Shown in pieces: positions 1-10,900 of a stretch of DNA of 64,000 bases. The first letter of the stretch is position 1. Each line of letters opens with the position of its first letter. The notes beneath the pieces are model-generated. The model made no database searches. It saw only the letters and a program-made list of their open reading frames with translations, and was not told the DNA's origin. The position numbers and the translations under genes are program-made. Origin of the DNA: an uncultured Isosphaeraceae bacterium (lineage in GTDB: Bacteria > Planctomycetota > Planctomycetia > Isosphaerales > Isosphaeraceae); the NCBI GenBank assembly GCA_945957605.1, contig CAMFLR010000027.1, positions 1-64,000 on the forward strand, written 5' to 3'.

Positions 1-1262
1 CTTGGCACAGAATTTCTTCAATATCCCCGCTAGGGTCAAGAGGGAATTGCTCTAACTCAACAGGTCTTCGCTTTTTGGGGGATTGGTCTGGGCGGCATTC
101 GCGCGAATCGCGACAAGGAATGCATACGCGAACATCACCAATGTGAAATGGCGTCGCCAGCCATCCCAACTCCGCACTTCATAGTTGTCGAGTCCGACTT
201 CTCCCTTGGATTGCTCGAAGCAAATCTCGATTCCCCAGCGGCAGCCCGCAACCGCAACAAGCTCTTCAACCGTCGTGCTACGGGCGAAACGACAGAGATA
301 ATAGGCCTTCTCATTTGGGTCAGATATCGACCGCCGGATCAGCAATCCCTTGCGAAAACCGTCCATCGCCTGAAAGGGGAATTCGATAAATGCCCAATCA
401 TAGGTCCGTCGTCCTTTTGATCCCGCACCGCAGCTCAACCGTTTCCACGATGGGTCGGGAAGTTCGCTCGCGAATACGTCAGCGCGATCGTAATACCCGC
501 CAAGAAACAGTCGTTGCGAACAGGCGACCGCCACAACGTAGCTGAGCCCTGAATCCTCGATAAACCGCCGGAATTTGTGGTCAATTCCGTAAGCCTCATC
601 AGCGATGACCCAGCGTGCCGGTATACCGCATTTCACCACGCGACGGATCATGGTGCGGGCAAGTTCGGGCTTGGTTGCAAAAACAACATCGTCAGGAATT
701 CCTGCCTCACGGCACCGAGCTTTATCTTCGGTCCAGGCTTTGGGCAGATACAGAGCACGATCGATAAGAGCGGTGCCTTTGGTCGAATGGTAGGCAAGAA
801 AGACACCGATTTGACAGTTCTCGATTCGTCCCGCCGTGCCACTATACTGACGTCCCACGCCAGCCGATTTATCACCCTTCTTCAGAAAACCTGTTTCATC
901 TAAGATCAACACACCATCAGGTTGACCGATGTGCTTAACAACATAATCTCTCAAATCATCGCGCACCGCGTTGGCATTCCAGCGTGCCCGACCCAGGAGA
1001 CGCTGAATCCCATGTGGAGTTGCATCACCCACGGCTTCTGCAAGCTGCCAGGAATTCTTTCATTCGACGCGATCAAATAGACCGCGAAGATAACTCTCGG
1101 CGCGAAGGTCTTTCCGACCAAACCTCGGTGCAATTCGTTCGATCAGTTGGTCAAATTGCTCGTTCCAACGACGAGTCGCCTCGATTCCTTCCATGGACTC
1201 CTCCTTGAAGCTCCACGGTCGAAAGCCTACAGAATCCGGCCGTTTTCATAAAGCGCAACTGT
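1..1262 (-). mobile_element. IS701-type insertion sequence, partial at the window edge
   Basis: This stretch holds a minus-strand IS701-type transposase and its short flanks. The right boundary is put near 1262 because an unrelated ISL3-type transposase reading frame begins there. The left end is probably outside the window, and I could not pair terminal inverted repeats, so the limits are approximate. The element appears to have landed in or beside the ISL3 remnant. It is unlikely to move by itself because its transposase carries an internal stop. Confidence 0.6.
52..1194 (-). pseudogene. IS701-type DDE transposase with an in-frame stop
   Basis: The frame starts at ATG 1194 (MEGIEATRRWNEQFDQLIER), which matches the usual IS701 N-terminus. 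It hits TGA at 1062-1060 (codon 45) and continues in the same frame to a stop at 52. The family normally has Arg at this place (RKN.WQLAEA), so the lesion fits a CGA to TGA transition. Downstream the DDE core is intact: VLILDETGF, VIADEAYG and the Glu region CFEQSKGEVGLDNYEVR. A GTG at 1032 could restart translation and give a 326-residue protein lacking the first 54 residues, but I think it is inactive. Family assignment is firm; loss of function is inferred from the stop. Confidence 0.85.
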
Positions 1263-1263
1263 A

Positions 1264-1461
1264 GTATTAGTCTTGAACCGGTTCCAAGCTCGAGGTCAGG
1301 TTTCGTGGGGTGCAAGCGAAGGGCTCAACAACACGGTGAAACCGGTAACGAAAAAGTCGTACGGATTTCGTACGGCAAAAATTCGCGAAACTGACTCTTT
1401 TGCACAACCTTGGCCAGCTTCCCAAGCCCAAACACACCCACAAATTCGGCGAACGGGACAA
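1264..1461 (+). pseudogene. C-terminal remnant of an ISL3-type transposase, frameshifted
   Basis: The + strand reads NRFQARGQVSWGASEGLNN followed by KKSYGFRT, the hallmark C-terminal region of ISL3-family transposases (usually EGLNNK then R..YGFR). About 40 codons later the reading moves by one base, and from 1400 it continues as LHNLGQLPKPKHTHKFG, the normal ISL3 tail. The N-terminal zinc ribbon and most of the DDE domain are missing. The truncation point coincides with the right edge of the IS701-type element. This is a dead fragment, recognised from motifs only. Confidence 0.7.
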
Positions 1462-1463
1462 AA

Positions 1464-2366
1464 TCACTTCACGGTTGTCTCACAGGCGCGGGCGATCCCT
1501 ATGAACGCTTTGATGTAATCAATATCCAATTCTTTCTTACGAAGTCCAAGGAAGATTTGCTTGTCGACGCCCCTCTTGCCCAGCCGCACCGGAAATATTT
1601 CGAAGCGCCCTTGTTGCTCCAAAACGAGCCAGAGCGGGAGTGCCGCGACACCGCGGCCGCAGGCCACCATTTGCAGAATAATATCCGTTGTTTCAATCAA
1701 CTTGTGTCGCTTCGGAATGACTCCAGACGGCGTAAGAAAACGACTGTAGATGTCGAGCCGATCCGCTGAGACCGGGTAGCTGATGAGAGTTTCGTCGGCC
1801 AACTGCTCCGGTTCGACGTGCTTTGCCTTCCGCAATGGATGTTCCTTGCCGACAACTAGAACTTGCTCATAATCGAATACTGGGGTGAAAAGAAGGCCAG
1901 GCTTTTTCAGAGGGTCCGGCGTAACCAAGATGTCAATATCATGGCCGTATAAGGCGTCGATGCCGCCAAATTGGAATTTCTGAATGACGTCCAAATCAAT
2001 ATCGGGCCATGCTTTGAGAAATGGGGCAGCGACTTTTAGAAGCCACTGATAGCACGGATGACATTCCATACCAATTCGCAGTGTCCCGCGTTCTCCTCTG
2101 GCGAACTGATGGAGCTGTTGTTCGGTCCTCTCAAACTGAGGCAACAATCGATTGGCGACGGATAAGAGATACTCACCTGCCTGCGTCAGCCGGATCGAAC
2201 GTCCTTCTCGATCCCAAATCTTCAGGCCAAGCGCGTCCTCAAGTTTGCGGATTGAGTGGCTCAGTGCGGGCTGCGTCACGTGGAGAGCCGCCGCCGCCGA
2301 TGTCACCGATCCCAGACGATCAATCGTTCGGATGATCTCCAAATGAATGCGTTCGATAACCGGCAT
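1464..2366 (-). CDS. metR: LysR-family transcriptional regulator, MetR type
   Basis: A 300-residue LysR-type regulator. I chose ATG 2366 ([16 protein letters not shown]) because it gives the standard N-terminus; a 19-residue upstream extension is possible but unlike the family. Residues about 1-60 form the winged helix-turn-helix ([20 protein letters not shown]), and about 90-300 form the periplasmic-binding-protein-like effector domain. It is divergent from metE with a 137-base gap, the classical metR/metE arrangement. In enterobacteria MetR uses homocysteine as coactivator to switch on metE; that role here is inferred from context and overall similarity. The C-terminus ends just after the ISL3 scrap. 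Confidence 0.85.
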   Translation of the reverse strand: MPVIERIHLEIIRTIDRLGSVTSAAAALHVTQPALSHSIRKLEDALGLKIWDREGRSIRLTQAGEYLLSVANRLLPQFERTEQQLHQFARGERGTLRIGMECHPCYQWLLKVAAPFLKAWPDIDLDVIQKFQFGGIDALYGHDIDILVTPDPLKKPGLLFTPVFDYEQVLVVGKEHPLRKAKHVEPEQLADETLISYPVSADRLDIYSRFLTPSGVIPKRHKLIETTDIILQMVACGRGVAALPLWLVLEQQGRFEIFPVRLGKRGVDKQIFLGLRKKELDIDYIKAFIGIARACETTVK

Positions 2367-2383
2367 TCTCGCGGCGCCCCTTG

Positions 2384-2393
2384 ATTCATGAAT
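2384..2393. promoter_or_regulatory. Candidate MetR operator in the metR-metE intergenic region
   Basis: The 137-base gap between the divergent starts contains the perfect palindrome ATTCATGAAT, followed by an AT-rich tract that is unusual in this GC-rich chromosome. LysR regulators commonly bind such T-N11-A-type dyads between divergent genes, and the known MetR half-sites contain TGAA/TTCA. The spacing differs from the enterobacterial TGAA-N5-TTCA consensus, so this is only a candidate. Confidence 0.35.
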
Positions 2394-2503
2394 GGTTCTT
2401 ATGGATTGGTAAAGAACTATCATTTTTCGTAAGGAATGAAAAGCGTTACAGTCTGCTCTTCATTGGTTTTCGACAGACGAAACGCATTCGAGAGAGCAAG
2501 ATC

Positions 2504-4801
2504 ATGGTCAAGGCACACAACCTCGGGTTTCCGCGAATCGGTGCGAATCGAGAGCTTAAAATCGCCCAAGAAGCCTACTGGAAGGACCTGACATCTCTTG
2601 ATGACTTGAAGACGGTCGGGGCCGATTTACGGCGCCAAAACTGGCAGAAACAATCTGGACTCGACCTCGTTCCAGTCGGCGATTTTGCCTTCTACGACCA
2701 GATGCTCGACATGAGCTTCACTCTGGGAAATCTCCCAGATCGCGTCCGCAACTACGCCGGCGATCCCTTGGATAACTACTTCCGCGTCGCCCGCGGTCGC
2801 TCAGCGCCCTCGGCTTCCAGGAGCGAAGGACCGGAGGGGGTTGCCGCTGGCGAAATGACGAAGTGGTTCGATACAAACTACCACTACATTGTCCCGGAAT
2901 TTGTGGCCGAAACCGAGTTTCAGCTCGACCCGTCGCGTCTGATCGAGCAGATCCGCGAGGCCAAGGCGCAGGGTGTCAGCGTCAAGCCGGTGATTGTTGG
3001 GCCAGTGACTTATCTCGCACTCGGCAAGGCGAAAGATGATTCGGACAAATTGGCACTTCTGCCCAGATTGCTAACGGTTTACCAGGAGTTGCTCCGCGAG
3101 ATCTCCGCCACCGGGGTGGAGTGGGTTCAGATTGACGAAGCCATCCTTGTGACGGAATTGGATTCTGCCTGGAAAAAGGCCTTCGAGTTCGCCTATCAAT
3201 CGTTGCACTCCTCCAAAGCCAAGTTGCTGCTCACAACATACTTCGGACAGCTTCTGGAAAATCTTCCATTGACTGCGAGTCTGCCTGTCGCCGGTGTACA
3301 TCTCGACGCGATCAACGCTCGCGACGAGGTCGAGGCACTCGTCGCGACTCTCCCCAGCGATCGCATTGTTTCGCTCGGTGTCATCAACGGACGCAATGTT
3401 TGGAAGACCAACCTCGAGGAATTGCTCAACTGGCTTGAGCCTGTTGCAAAACGTTTGGGGGATCGGCTCTGGATCGCGCCCTCATGCTCGTTGCTGCACG
3501 TGCCAGTGGACGTGGACAGCGAGAAGAAACTCGACGCTGAGATCAAGTCGTGGCTGGCATTCGCCAAACAGAAACTCGAAGAACTGCGGGTGGTGAAGGT
3601 AGCGCTCGACAGTGGACGCGATGCGGTGCGTGCTGAACTTGATGCGAATCGGGATGCGATTACTTCACGTCGTCAATCCGCGAGGGTCAACAATCCGAAC
3701 GTCAAGGCCGCAGTGGCTAAGATCGATTCGCGACACGGAGAAAGAAAGAGCCCATTTTCTCAGCGGACTAAGACGCAAGCTGAAATCCTGAAGTTGCCGA
3801 AGTTCCCGACCACGACGATCGGATCGTTCCCGCAAACCGCGGAGATCCGCCGGGCTCGCAGCCAGTTCAAGGCGGGGAAACTCGATGAGTCAGCCTATTT
3901 CTCCGCAATGAAGAACGAGATCGCCCGTTGCGTGCGTGAGCAGGAACAACTCGGCCTCGATGTGTTCGTCCACGGCGAAGCCGAAAGGAATGACATGGTT
4001 GAACACTTTGGTGAGCAGCTAGACGGCTACGCCTTCACCGAGAACGGGTGGGTTCAGTCCTACGGCTCTCGCTGTGTAAAGCCACCGTTGCTCTTCGGTG
4101 ATATCAGCCGCCCGAAGCCCATGACTGTCGAGTGGATCAAGTATGCTCAGTCGCTGACGAGCAAGCCGATGAAAGGCATGCTCACCGGCCCCGTCACGAT
4201 TCTCAACTGGTCTTTCGTCCGCGACGACCAGCCGCGTTCTATCTCTTGCAAACAGATTGCACTGGCGATCCGTGAAGAAGTGCTGGACCTTGAGAAGTCT
4301 GGTGTCCAGGTTATCCAGATCGACGAGGCCGCGCTTCGCGAAGGTCTTCCGCTACGCCGCTCACAGTGGCAAGAATACCTGACCTGGGCGATCGACTCAT
4401 TCAGGATCTGCGCCAACGGAGTGGCCGACGAGACCCAAATTCACACGCATATGTGCTATTCGGAATTCAATGATATCATTGAAGCGATAGCTCATATGGA
4501 CGCCGACGTCATCACGATTGAGACCTCTCGCTCGGACATGGAACTTCTAGAAGTGTTCGAGACGTTCAGCTATCCGAATCAGATCGGCCCAGGCGTGTAC
4601 GACATCCACTCGCCAAACATCCCCAGCGAAAATCACATCATCGCCTTGATGCAAAAGGCGGCGGACCGCATTCCAGCCGAGCGACTGTGGGTCAATCCCG
4701 ATTGCGGGCTGAAAACACGGCAATGGGCCGAGGTTATCCCTGCGTTGACCAATATGGTCGCGGCCGCGAAGAAGCTGCGGGTTACCTCGGACTCCGCCTG
4801 A
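2504..4801 (+). CDS. metE: Cobalamin-independent methionine synthase MetE
   Basis: 5-methyltetrahydropteroyltriglutamate-homocysteine methyltransferase, 765 residues, the normal family length. It makes the last step of methionine synthesis without B12. Start ATG 2504 ([13 protein letters not shown]) gives the conserved family N-terminus; the frame is open 41 codons further upstream, but that extension is unlike the family. The C-terminal catalytic barrel has the zinc ligands in THMCYSEF (His and Cys), the Glu of the ITIETSRS strand and the late Cys in [11 protein letters not shown]. Also typical are [18 protein letters not shown] and [17 protein letters not shown] non-conserved insertion of about 13 residues ([13 protein letters not shown]) sits near residue 100 before that last motif. 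It is likely controlled by the divergent MetR. Confidence 0.97.
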   Translation: MVKAHNLGFPRIGANRELKIAQEAYWKDLTSLDDLKTVGADLRRQNWQKQSGLDLVPVGDFAFYDQMLDMSFTLGNLPDRVRNYAGDPLDNYFRVARGRSAPSASRSEGPEGVAAGEMTKWFDTNYHYIVPEFVAETEFQLDPSRLIEQIREAKAQGVSVKPVIVGPVTYLALGKAKDDSDKLALLPRLLTVYQELLREISATGVEWVQIDEAILVTELDSAWKKAFEFAYQSLHSSKAKLLLTTYFGQLLENLPLTASLPVAGVHLDAINARDEVEALVATLPSDRIVSLGVINGRNVWKTNLEELLNWLEPVAKRLGDRLWIAPSCSLLHVPVDVDSEKKLDAEIKSWLAFAKQKLEELRVVKVALDSGRDAVRAELDANRDAITSRRQSARVNNPNVKAAVAKIDSRHGERKSPFSQRTKTQAEILKLPKFPTTTIGSFPQTAEIRRARSQFKAGKLDESAYFSAMKNEIARCVREQEQLGLDVFVHGEAERNDMVEHFGEQLDGYAFTENGWVQSYGSRCVKPPLLFGDISRPKPMTVEWIKYAQSLTSKPMKGMLTGPVTILNWSFVRDDQPRSISCKQIALAIREEVLDLEKSGVQVIQIDEAALREGLPLRRSQWQEYLTWAIDSFRICANGVADETQIHTHMCYSEFNDIIEAIAHMDADVITIETSRSDMELLEVFETFSYPNQIGPGVYDIHSPNIPSENHIIALMQKAADRIPAERLWVNPDCGLKTRQWAEVIPALTNMVAAAKKLRVTSDSA

Positions 4802-4849
4802 GATCGCCTTCAATACTTTCAGCCGCTGACATGTCGTCCGACTGAACCA

Positions 4850-4869
4850 CTACCGGCTGAAGCCGGTAG
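4850..4869. repeat. Subterminal hairpin, IS200-type element (metE side)
   Basis: CTACCGGCT and AGCCGGTAG are separated by GA, a nine-pair stem. It lies about 50 bases from the metE stop and just beyond the transposase stop, fitting an IS200 right-end imperfect palindrome. No T-run follows on the + strand, so I do not call it a metE terminator. Confidence 0.6.
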
Positions 4870-4887
4870 GTTCAAAGAGAATTGTGG

Positions 4888-5352
4888 CTACGGACTGAAG
4901 TTCTCCGCTTCACAATTTCGAGAGTCGAAGGTTATCGCAACGTCGTCCGGTTCGGTGCCGTCCTGCTGGCGGATGTACTCCATGATCGCCTCGTCGGTCA
5001 CATTGCCGCTCGACGCTACGAAGTACCCGCGTGCCCAAAGGTGCCGGCCCCAGAACAGCCTTTGCAGATGTCGAAACTCCATCAGTAGCTTTCGCAACGT
5101 CTTTCCCTTGATGTGCTGCATGAACTTGCTGGGCGAAATGTTCGGCGGGCACGAAAGGAGCACATAAACATGATCGCGAGATGCCGATCCTTCCAGGATC
5201 GGCATCTCGGAAGTTCGGCAAACCTCCCGGACCAACTCCCGCAAACGCACCCCGACCTCACCCGCCGGGCCCCCTTAACGGTATTTGGTGATCCAGACGA
5301 AGTGGTATTTGAGATCGGACCGGCTATACGGACCCGTTCGGTACCGTTCCAT
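4888..5352 (-). pseudogene. tnpA: IS200/IS605 Y1 transposase (TnpA) with internal stop
   Basis: The frame begins at ATG 5352 (MERYRTGPYSRSDLKYHFVW), reaches TAA at 5277-5275 (codon 26), and continues in frame to 4888. The family sequence there is normally KYRK.VL.GEVG. Further on, WGRHLWARGYFVASSGNVTDE and the catalytic-Tyr helix (IMEYIRQQ) are conserved. The HUH metal-binding motif reads HVY instead of HVH, so a metal ligand is also lost. Two independent lesions make this very probably dead. The 120-codon downstream part alone would lack the first beta strand. Confidence 0.85.
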
Positions 5353-5392
5353 AATCCGCCATCACAGCCGAACACCGTAAAACCTAAAGGCG

Positions 5393-5406
5393 TCGCCTGA
5401 AGGCGA
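5393..5406. repeat. Subterminal hairpin, IS200-type element (upstream of the transposase)
   Basis: TCGCCT and AGGCGA flank GA, a six-pair stem 41 bases upstream of the transposase start. With the hairpin at 4850 it brackets the element, as expected for left- and right-end palindromes of IS200-type elements. Confidence 0.5.
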
Positions 5407-5414
5407 GGGTTTTA

Positions 5415-7314
5415 GACCCATTGTAAGGACAATAACATAAAGCTCGATCATGCGGCTTCGCCCTTGACACAATCATGCCTACAATTGCAAGCACCGTTCA
5501 GAAGCGCACACTGCAACGCGGAAAACAGGTTGTGTGATCCGCAATGTATTTGGCGAATTTAAGCGGGGCGAATATGCAAGCAGTCTGTTGTACCCGAAAA
5601 TTAATCCATACGATTACAAATCACTTATTTGATCATAAGAAAATCAAATATGGCAGTGAGTCCTTGTTCCGATATTCACGATGACTTATCCCGTCCTCTG
5701 CCCATCGACCCTGGCATATCCAGAGCTCACCATCGTGGTCGATTCTTGGTCGTCGCTATCACGAGCGATCAAGAGCGTAATCTTAGCAATAATCAGATCA
5801 ACAGCAGAATAACCGCGTTAGCGATTGGCGCCCGCGGAACGCGTTCGGGTTCGTGTGGCGAGATCCTGAGACGGTCCACAGAGTACTGCGCAGATTCGAG
5901 GCGGACCAATTGAGTCAGACGGCCAGTAGCAAATTCGCAACTGTTGCGAATTCGCCTTTACCCTTCGAAGAGTCTCACTTGCGTATCAAACTCTTCCGCG
6001 ACTTGACCTAGACCCTTCGGTGCAATTGGCGATGCCAAACTCAGGACGGCAAATCCCCGGCGCGGTAGAAACAGGCTTGCCTTTAACACCACGGATTCGA
6101 TGACTAGGTGTCCGACTTGTGTGATAGGGCTAGTAGATCAAAACCAATGTCGAGCGACTGGTTTAAGGCGATGGTCATCTTCGCCGTGTCACTCGAGTGC
6201 AGCGGCACCCTTTGTGAGCAAGGATTTGGAAGTCTCCTTATGGACATGAGTTGAATAGAAAAGTCTATATGCGAGGTCGTGGTTGCTCGCGTTTCTTCGG
6301 TTGAAGGACAAGCCCAGACTGCTTCGCGCCTGAACGGATCGGAGTACGTTCTCGGAGCGGTTCGTAAGCGTTCCGATGATTTGACTGGAGACACTGAAGT
6401 CGTTTGGCGAGAAATCAATGCTTCTTCGCCGAGGCTTTCGTCGTCGCGAGCTGATACCGACACGGTCCGTTCGCTACTTATCTGACGATGATTTGTCGCA
6501 AACATTTCTGAGGTGATACCTTCAGGTATCGGGGCTACGGGTGCAGGTCACGTCGCCTGACTGCGAGCATTTGGAGGATGTCACTGGGTCTCCTCCCGCC
6601 CATTCGTCTATTCGGTCTATGTGAGAACAAATTGACGCGACCGCTTCAAGGCGATCTTCAAGCACTCACCGATGCTATCAAGATTGCGTTAGGAGGTAGT
6701 CCAGCGTGCGGACTCGCTCGGCCGTGATAGGTGAGTCTTCTGATTCTTCGCCATCACGCCATCCATTGGCCCAGTCACGACCTCGTGTCGTGATTGGCGA
6801 GGTTCGCTCGCTCGGACCAGCCCACGATTACAGGGAGGCGGATCTCCCAGCAACCAGCGCAAACACGGTACACTGCCCGCCATTCCAGGAGGACGAGATT
6901 CGGACGAGCGAAGGCAGTGATAGCTAGAATTCGGGTAGAACTACTGCGTCGCATCCTCTCGTCGCGGCGTCGCTAACACTCTGAACGATCATCCACATAT
7001 TCCTCGCTGGCCACCCGGTCTGCAACGGCTCCGCAGAAGACCAATTCTCATCGCCGTCTCCAGCGGGACGCTATCCCGCAGCACGCTCGTCGTCTCGACC
7101 TGTAACGCCTTGCTTGGTATGGTCGAAAGAAAATTCGCCACGTCAATTCCGATCAAGATACGATTGACACAATCGCGTGTGCCCTGGGAGGAACAGTCCA
7201 CGGACGTCGGCAAACTTCGTAATGTTGATGACACCGCCTTGACAACCTTGCCCGTCAACTTCGAATTTGTGAATCTTGACCATGCGGCATTTTCCCTTGT
7301 CCCTTCCGAGCCTG
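5415..7314. other. About 1.9 kb without a convincing gene
   Basis: I see no family-like protein on either strand. The longest open frame (minus strand, 6104-6505, 133 codons) has no recognisable motif, no ribosome binding site and a Ser/Thr/Arg-rich shadow-like composition. The same holds for the shorter frames at 5629-5913 and 6989-7258. A small hairpin (GATACC-TTCA-GGTATC) lies near 6515-6530. The region could be decayed coding DNA or hold non-coding RNA, but nothing in it is decisive. Confidence 0.5.
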
Positions 7315-7328
7315 CGCGCGCAACTTAA
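7315..7328 (+). promoter_or_regulatory. 14-base motif upstream of the sigma factor gene (copy 1)
   Basis: CGCGCGCAACTTAA ends 6 bases before the start codon of the ECF sigma factor and is repeated exactly at 11555-11568 upstream of the giant surface-protein gene. The core AACTT resembles ECF -35 elements (GGAACTT-like). Here it lies too close to the start codon to be a normal -35 box, so another regulatory role or a misassigned start must be considered. Confidence 0.35.
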
Positions 7329-7334
7329 GTATAC

Positions 7335-7991
7335 ATGGAGATTCTCGACCAGACTGATGAGGCCAAAGAGCGAGCCACACTCATTCGAGCGGCGGATGGT
7401 GATACCGTCGCCTTGGGCGAACTCCTTCGTCCACATCGGGACCGACTCCGTCGGATGATCGCTCTGCGCCTCGATCGGCGCCTCCAGGGGCGGCTCGACG
7501 TGTCAGACGTGCTGCAGGAGGTTGCGATCGAGGCGATCCGAGGCCTTCCGCGGTACCTCGATCGCCCCGAGATGCCGTTCTTTCTCTGGATGCGTTGGCT
7601 GTGCGGAACGACGCTCCAGGTCATCCATCGCAAGCATCTTGGGGTCCAGGCTCGCGAGGCAGGTCGTGAGGTTCAACTCTACGGCGGGCAGATGCCTGGG
7701 GCCTCCTCACTCGCCATTGCTGCACATCTCATCGGCCGCGATACCCGCCCGAGCCACGCGGCGGCCAGGGCGGAGCGGAAGGTCAAGCTTCAGCGAGCGG
7801 TCGACTCGCTGGATCCGATCGACCGCGAGATGCTGGTCCTTCGCCATTTCGAAGAGTTGACCGCCGAAGAGGCGGCCCGTGTCCTGGAAATTGACCGCTC
7901 GGCGGGGAGCAAGCGGTACATGCGAGCCCTGAAGCGATTGAAGTCGCTGATTGAAGCGATGCCCGGCGGCGAGGAAGGTTTTCGGTTGTGA
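7335..7991 (+). CDS. ECF-type RNA polymerase sigma factor (planctomycete family)
   Basis: A 218-residue sigma factor with region 2 (DVSDVLQEVAIEAIRGLP, then FLWMRWLCG) and region 4 with a helix-turn-helix (DPIDREMLVLRHFEELTAEE, then KRYMRALKRLK). This layout, with the HLGVQAREAGREV linker, is common in planctomycetes, where the ECF gene is coupled to a Ser/Thr kinase gene. Its stop overlaps the GTG start of the kinase by four bases, so the two are translationally coupled. No anti-sigma factor is visible; the kinase may supply the signal, as is proposed for such pairs. No clear ribosome binding site precedes ATG 7335. Its targets could include the giant gene downstream (inferred). Confidence 0.92.
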   Translation: MEILDQTDEAKERATLIRAADGDTVALGELLRPHRDRLRRMIALRLDRRLQGRLDVSDVLQEVAIEAIRGLPRYLDRPEMPFFLWMRWLCGTTLQVIHRKHLGVQAREAGREVQLYGGQMPGASSLAIAAHLIGRDTRPSHAAARAERKVKLQRAVDSLDPIDREMLVLRHFEELTAEEAARVLEIDRSAGSKRYMRALKRLKSLIEAMPGGEEGFRL

Positions 7992-10900
7992 CAGAACCCA
8001 CGCGTGACGATGAATTCGAAGTCGCGGCCGAATCGTTCGTCGACCGCCTCCGGGCCGGTGCCCTTCCATCCATCTCGGAATACGTTCTTCGGCACCCCGA
8101 ACTCGCCGACGAGATTCGAGACCTCTTCCCTGCGCTGGTGGAAGTCGAGGGAATGAAGCGCGACTTCAATGCCTCGAGCGGTCCGATTGCGGACTATCAG
8201 GGAAGTAACGCTGAAATCTCTCGGCCAGATCGTCTCGGCGATTATCGGATCTTACGAGTGATCGGCGTCGGTGGGATGGGAGTGGTTTACGAGGCCGAGA
8301 GGGAGTCACTCCAGGCCCACGTCGCTCTCAAGGTGCTCCACAATCGCTGCCAGAGCGATCGCGAGTATCGCAGTCGGTTCCGTAACGAGGCCAGGTCGGC
8401 CGCCCGGTTGCACCACAGCAACATCGTTCCTGTGTTCGACTTTGGCGATCAAGAGGGCGTTCTATTTTGCGTCATGCAATATATCCCCGGCCATGCGCTC
8501 GACCGCATTCTCGATGGCGTGAAGCAGCTTCGAGGTGGAAAGTCCTTGGATTCAGCCGACGTTTGGGTCAATCGATCGAGCGCGGTTGGCGAGCAGGCTT
8601 CGGCGCCTCCTGATACGCATGCCACCGATGCGTCGCAACTCAGCACCCTCGCGGGCTCGGACCTGCCAAGCTATCATCGCGAAGTTGCCCGGATCGGAGC
8701 CGAGGTTGCAGGCGCATTATCTTACGCCCATAGCCGAGGCGTACTCCATCGCGACGTAAAACCGTCGAATCTGCTCATCGACTCGCAGGGCACGCCCTGG
8801 ATTACCGACTTCGGCCTGGCCAAGTTCGAGGGAAGCGACGATCTGACCGTTACCGGTGACATCGTCGGCACGATTCGGTACATGGCCCCCGAGCGGTTCG
8901 AGGGCAAGTCTGACGCCAGGTGCGACATTTACGCGCTCGGCGCTACGCTCTATGAGATGCTCGCTCTTCGGCCAGCGTACGAAGCACCCGACCGAGCGGC
9001 GTTAATCCGTCAGATCATCGAAACGAGGCCGACCCCGCTTCGCAAGCTCGATCGTCGAATCTCGCGAGACCTGGAAACGGTCGTTCACAAAGCGATTGCG
9101 CACGACCCGTCGGATCGCTACAGGTCGGCCGCGGATCTTGCTGAAGAACTTCGCCGGGTCATCGAGAACCGGTCGATTCTGGCTCGAAGGATTTTCCCCC
9201 ACGAGCAACTTTGGCGATGGTGCAAGCGCAACCCGCTGGTCGCTGCGCTCGCGACCTCCGCGGCTATCTTGACGATTCTCATCGCGATCGTGTCTGCGAA
9301 TTCGTCGCACAAGATGCGGCGGGCCAACGACGAGATTCGTGAGCACTTGCAACGCGCGGAGTTTGCCGAGGCCCAGCGGTCTGAACAGCTTTGGGAAGCG
9401 AAGCTCGCCCAGGCGCGAGCAGGTCGGTTCAGCCGTCGCAGCGGACAGCGATTCGACACCCTGGCCGCGATCGAGGCTGCGACCAAGATCGGCCGGCAGC
9501 TCGGCCATCCGCCATCCCAATTTGACAAGCTGCGAAACGAGGCGATTGCCGCACTGGCATTGCCCGACATCCGGATCACGCGGACCTTCGGACAGGTTGT
9601 CGAAGGGGAAGACATCGATCTGGACGAAGACTTCGTCCACTACGTGTTGACCGACCGTCACGGCCGGGCCGTGGTCCGCCGGGTGATAGACGACGTCGAG
9701 ATGGCTCGCCTTCCGGACGATCCCGAGAAGTCGAGGTCGGTTTGCTTCGGTTCGGACCGCTGGCTGATCGACGTCGTAGCAGGAAAACGGTTAAGGGCCT
9801 GGGATCTTTCGGGAGGCGAACCGAAGGTCCGCATCGATACAAAAGCGGCCATCATATGGTGGGATTCTCGGGCCGACGGTTCCATGCTCGCGACAACTCA
9901 TGCCGACGGTTCGATCGCGGCTTACGAGTTGCCCAGCGGGCGACGGATCTGTTCCTTTCCCCGCGGAGGACTTTCCGGCAACACGATGGCCCGGCTTCAT
10001 CCCTCGGCTCCGTTCCTGCTCGTTACCGCCTACGAGATGGCCCACGCCGAGATTCGAGACTTGAAGACAGGCGCGACAACGCGGGTGCAACTGCCGAAAT
10101 CCTGGGATTCGATCGGCGCGTACGGCCCTGACTGGACAGCGGACGGCCGCGAATTCGCTGTTGCGAACGGAAACGGCGGCTCGATTGCGATCTATGCTTT
10201 CGAGCCCAAAGACGGGTCTGTCAGATTAGCCCGTCTGTTCGAGAGTGAAACGATTCCCAACGGCCTGATCCTGCGCTTCAATCCGAAAGGCGATCGGCTC
10301 CTGGCTCGCGGTTGGGCAGGCTCGATTACGATGTTCGATCCGAAAGACGGGCGGCTGCTGTTTGAGGCGCCCAGAAACGGCATCTGGACTCCTCGGTCGT
10401 TCCGTCTCGATCGTTTGGGTAGGCAAGCCTCTCCGGCCCGCGAGGGAGACTATGAGCCCCGCTATGGGATCTGGTCGATCGCCGATGGTCGGGAGTCGCC
10501 GCTGCTGCGATCGAACTCGACGCAGGGGAATGCCGGCTCGGTAGCGATCAGCCCAGACGGCCGGCTTGTTGTCACGGGGATCGGTCAGCGATTGGTCTTC
10601 TTTGAAGTCGCGACCGGCCGGGAACTGGGCGGCATGGCGGTGCCGAAGTCGATCAGCGGGCCGCGGCCTGTGTTCGACGGCACCGGAGCTCTTCTGATTA
10701 GCGAAACTTCGAAGCTCACCCGGTGGCCCGTCCGCCAAGACCCCGCCTCTCCGGAAAACATCGTGGTCGGCCCGCCAGAACGTCTCGACACTCCCAGCGG
10801 GGTGCTTACTCCCGCGGCGAGCGACGATGGCCGTATCGTCGCGGTGCCGATGGCCGACAATTACGGGATGTGGCCCTTGAGGGGAGGTTGGGTTCTGCAC

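Larger units (their letters stand above)
4845..5412 (-). mobile_element. IS200/IS605-type element, inactivated
   Basis: A single-gene IS200-type element about 570 bases long. It contains a minus-strand Y1 transposase remnant and has a short imperfect-loop hairpin near each end (4850-4869 and 5393-5406), the expected substrates of a single-strand transposase. No TnpB or OMEGA-RNA-like companion is visible. Ends are approximate because IS200 elements lack terminal inverted repeats. Confidence 0.7.

Noticed and set aside
2381-2503. 41-codon N-terminal extension of MetE
   Set aside because: The extension is not family-like and lies in the regulatory gap; the start at 2504 gives the normal MetE N-terminus.
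4850-4869. Rho-independent terminator of metE
   Set aside because: The stem is good but no T-run follows on the + strand, and a similar hairpin lies at the other end of the IS200-type element, so an IS end is the better reading.
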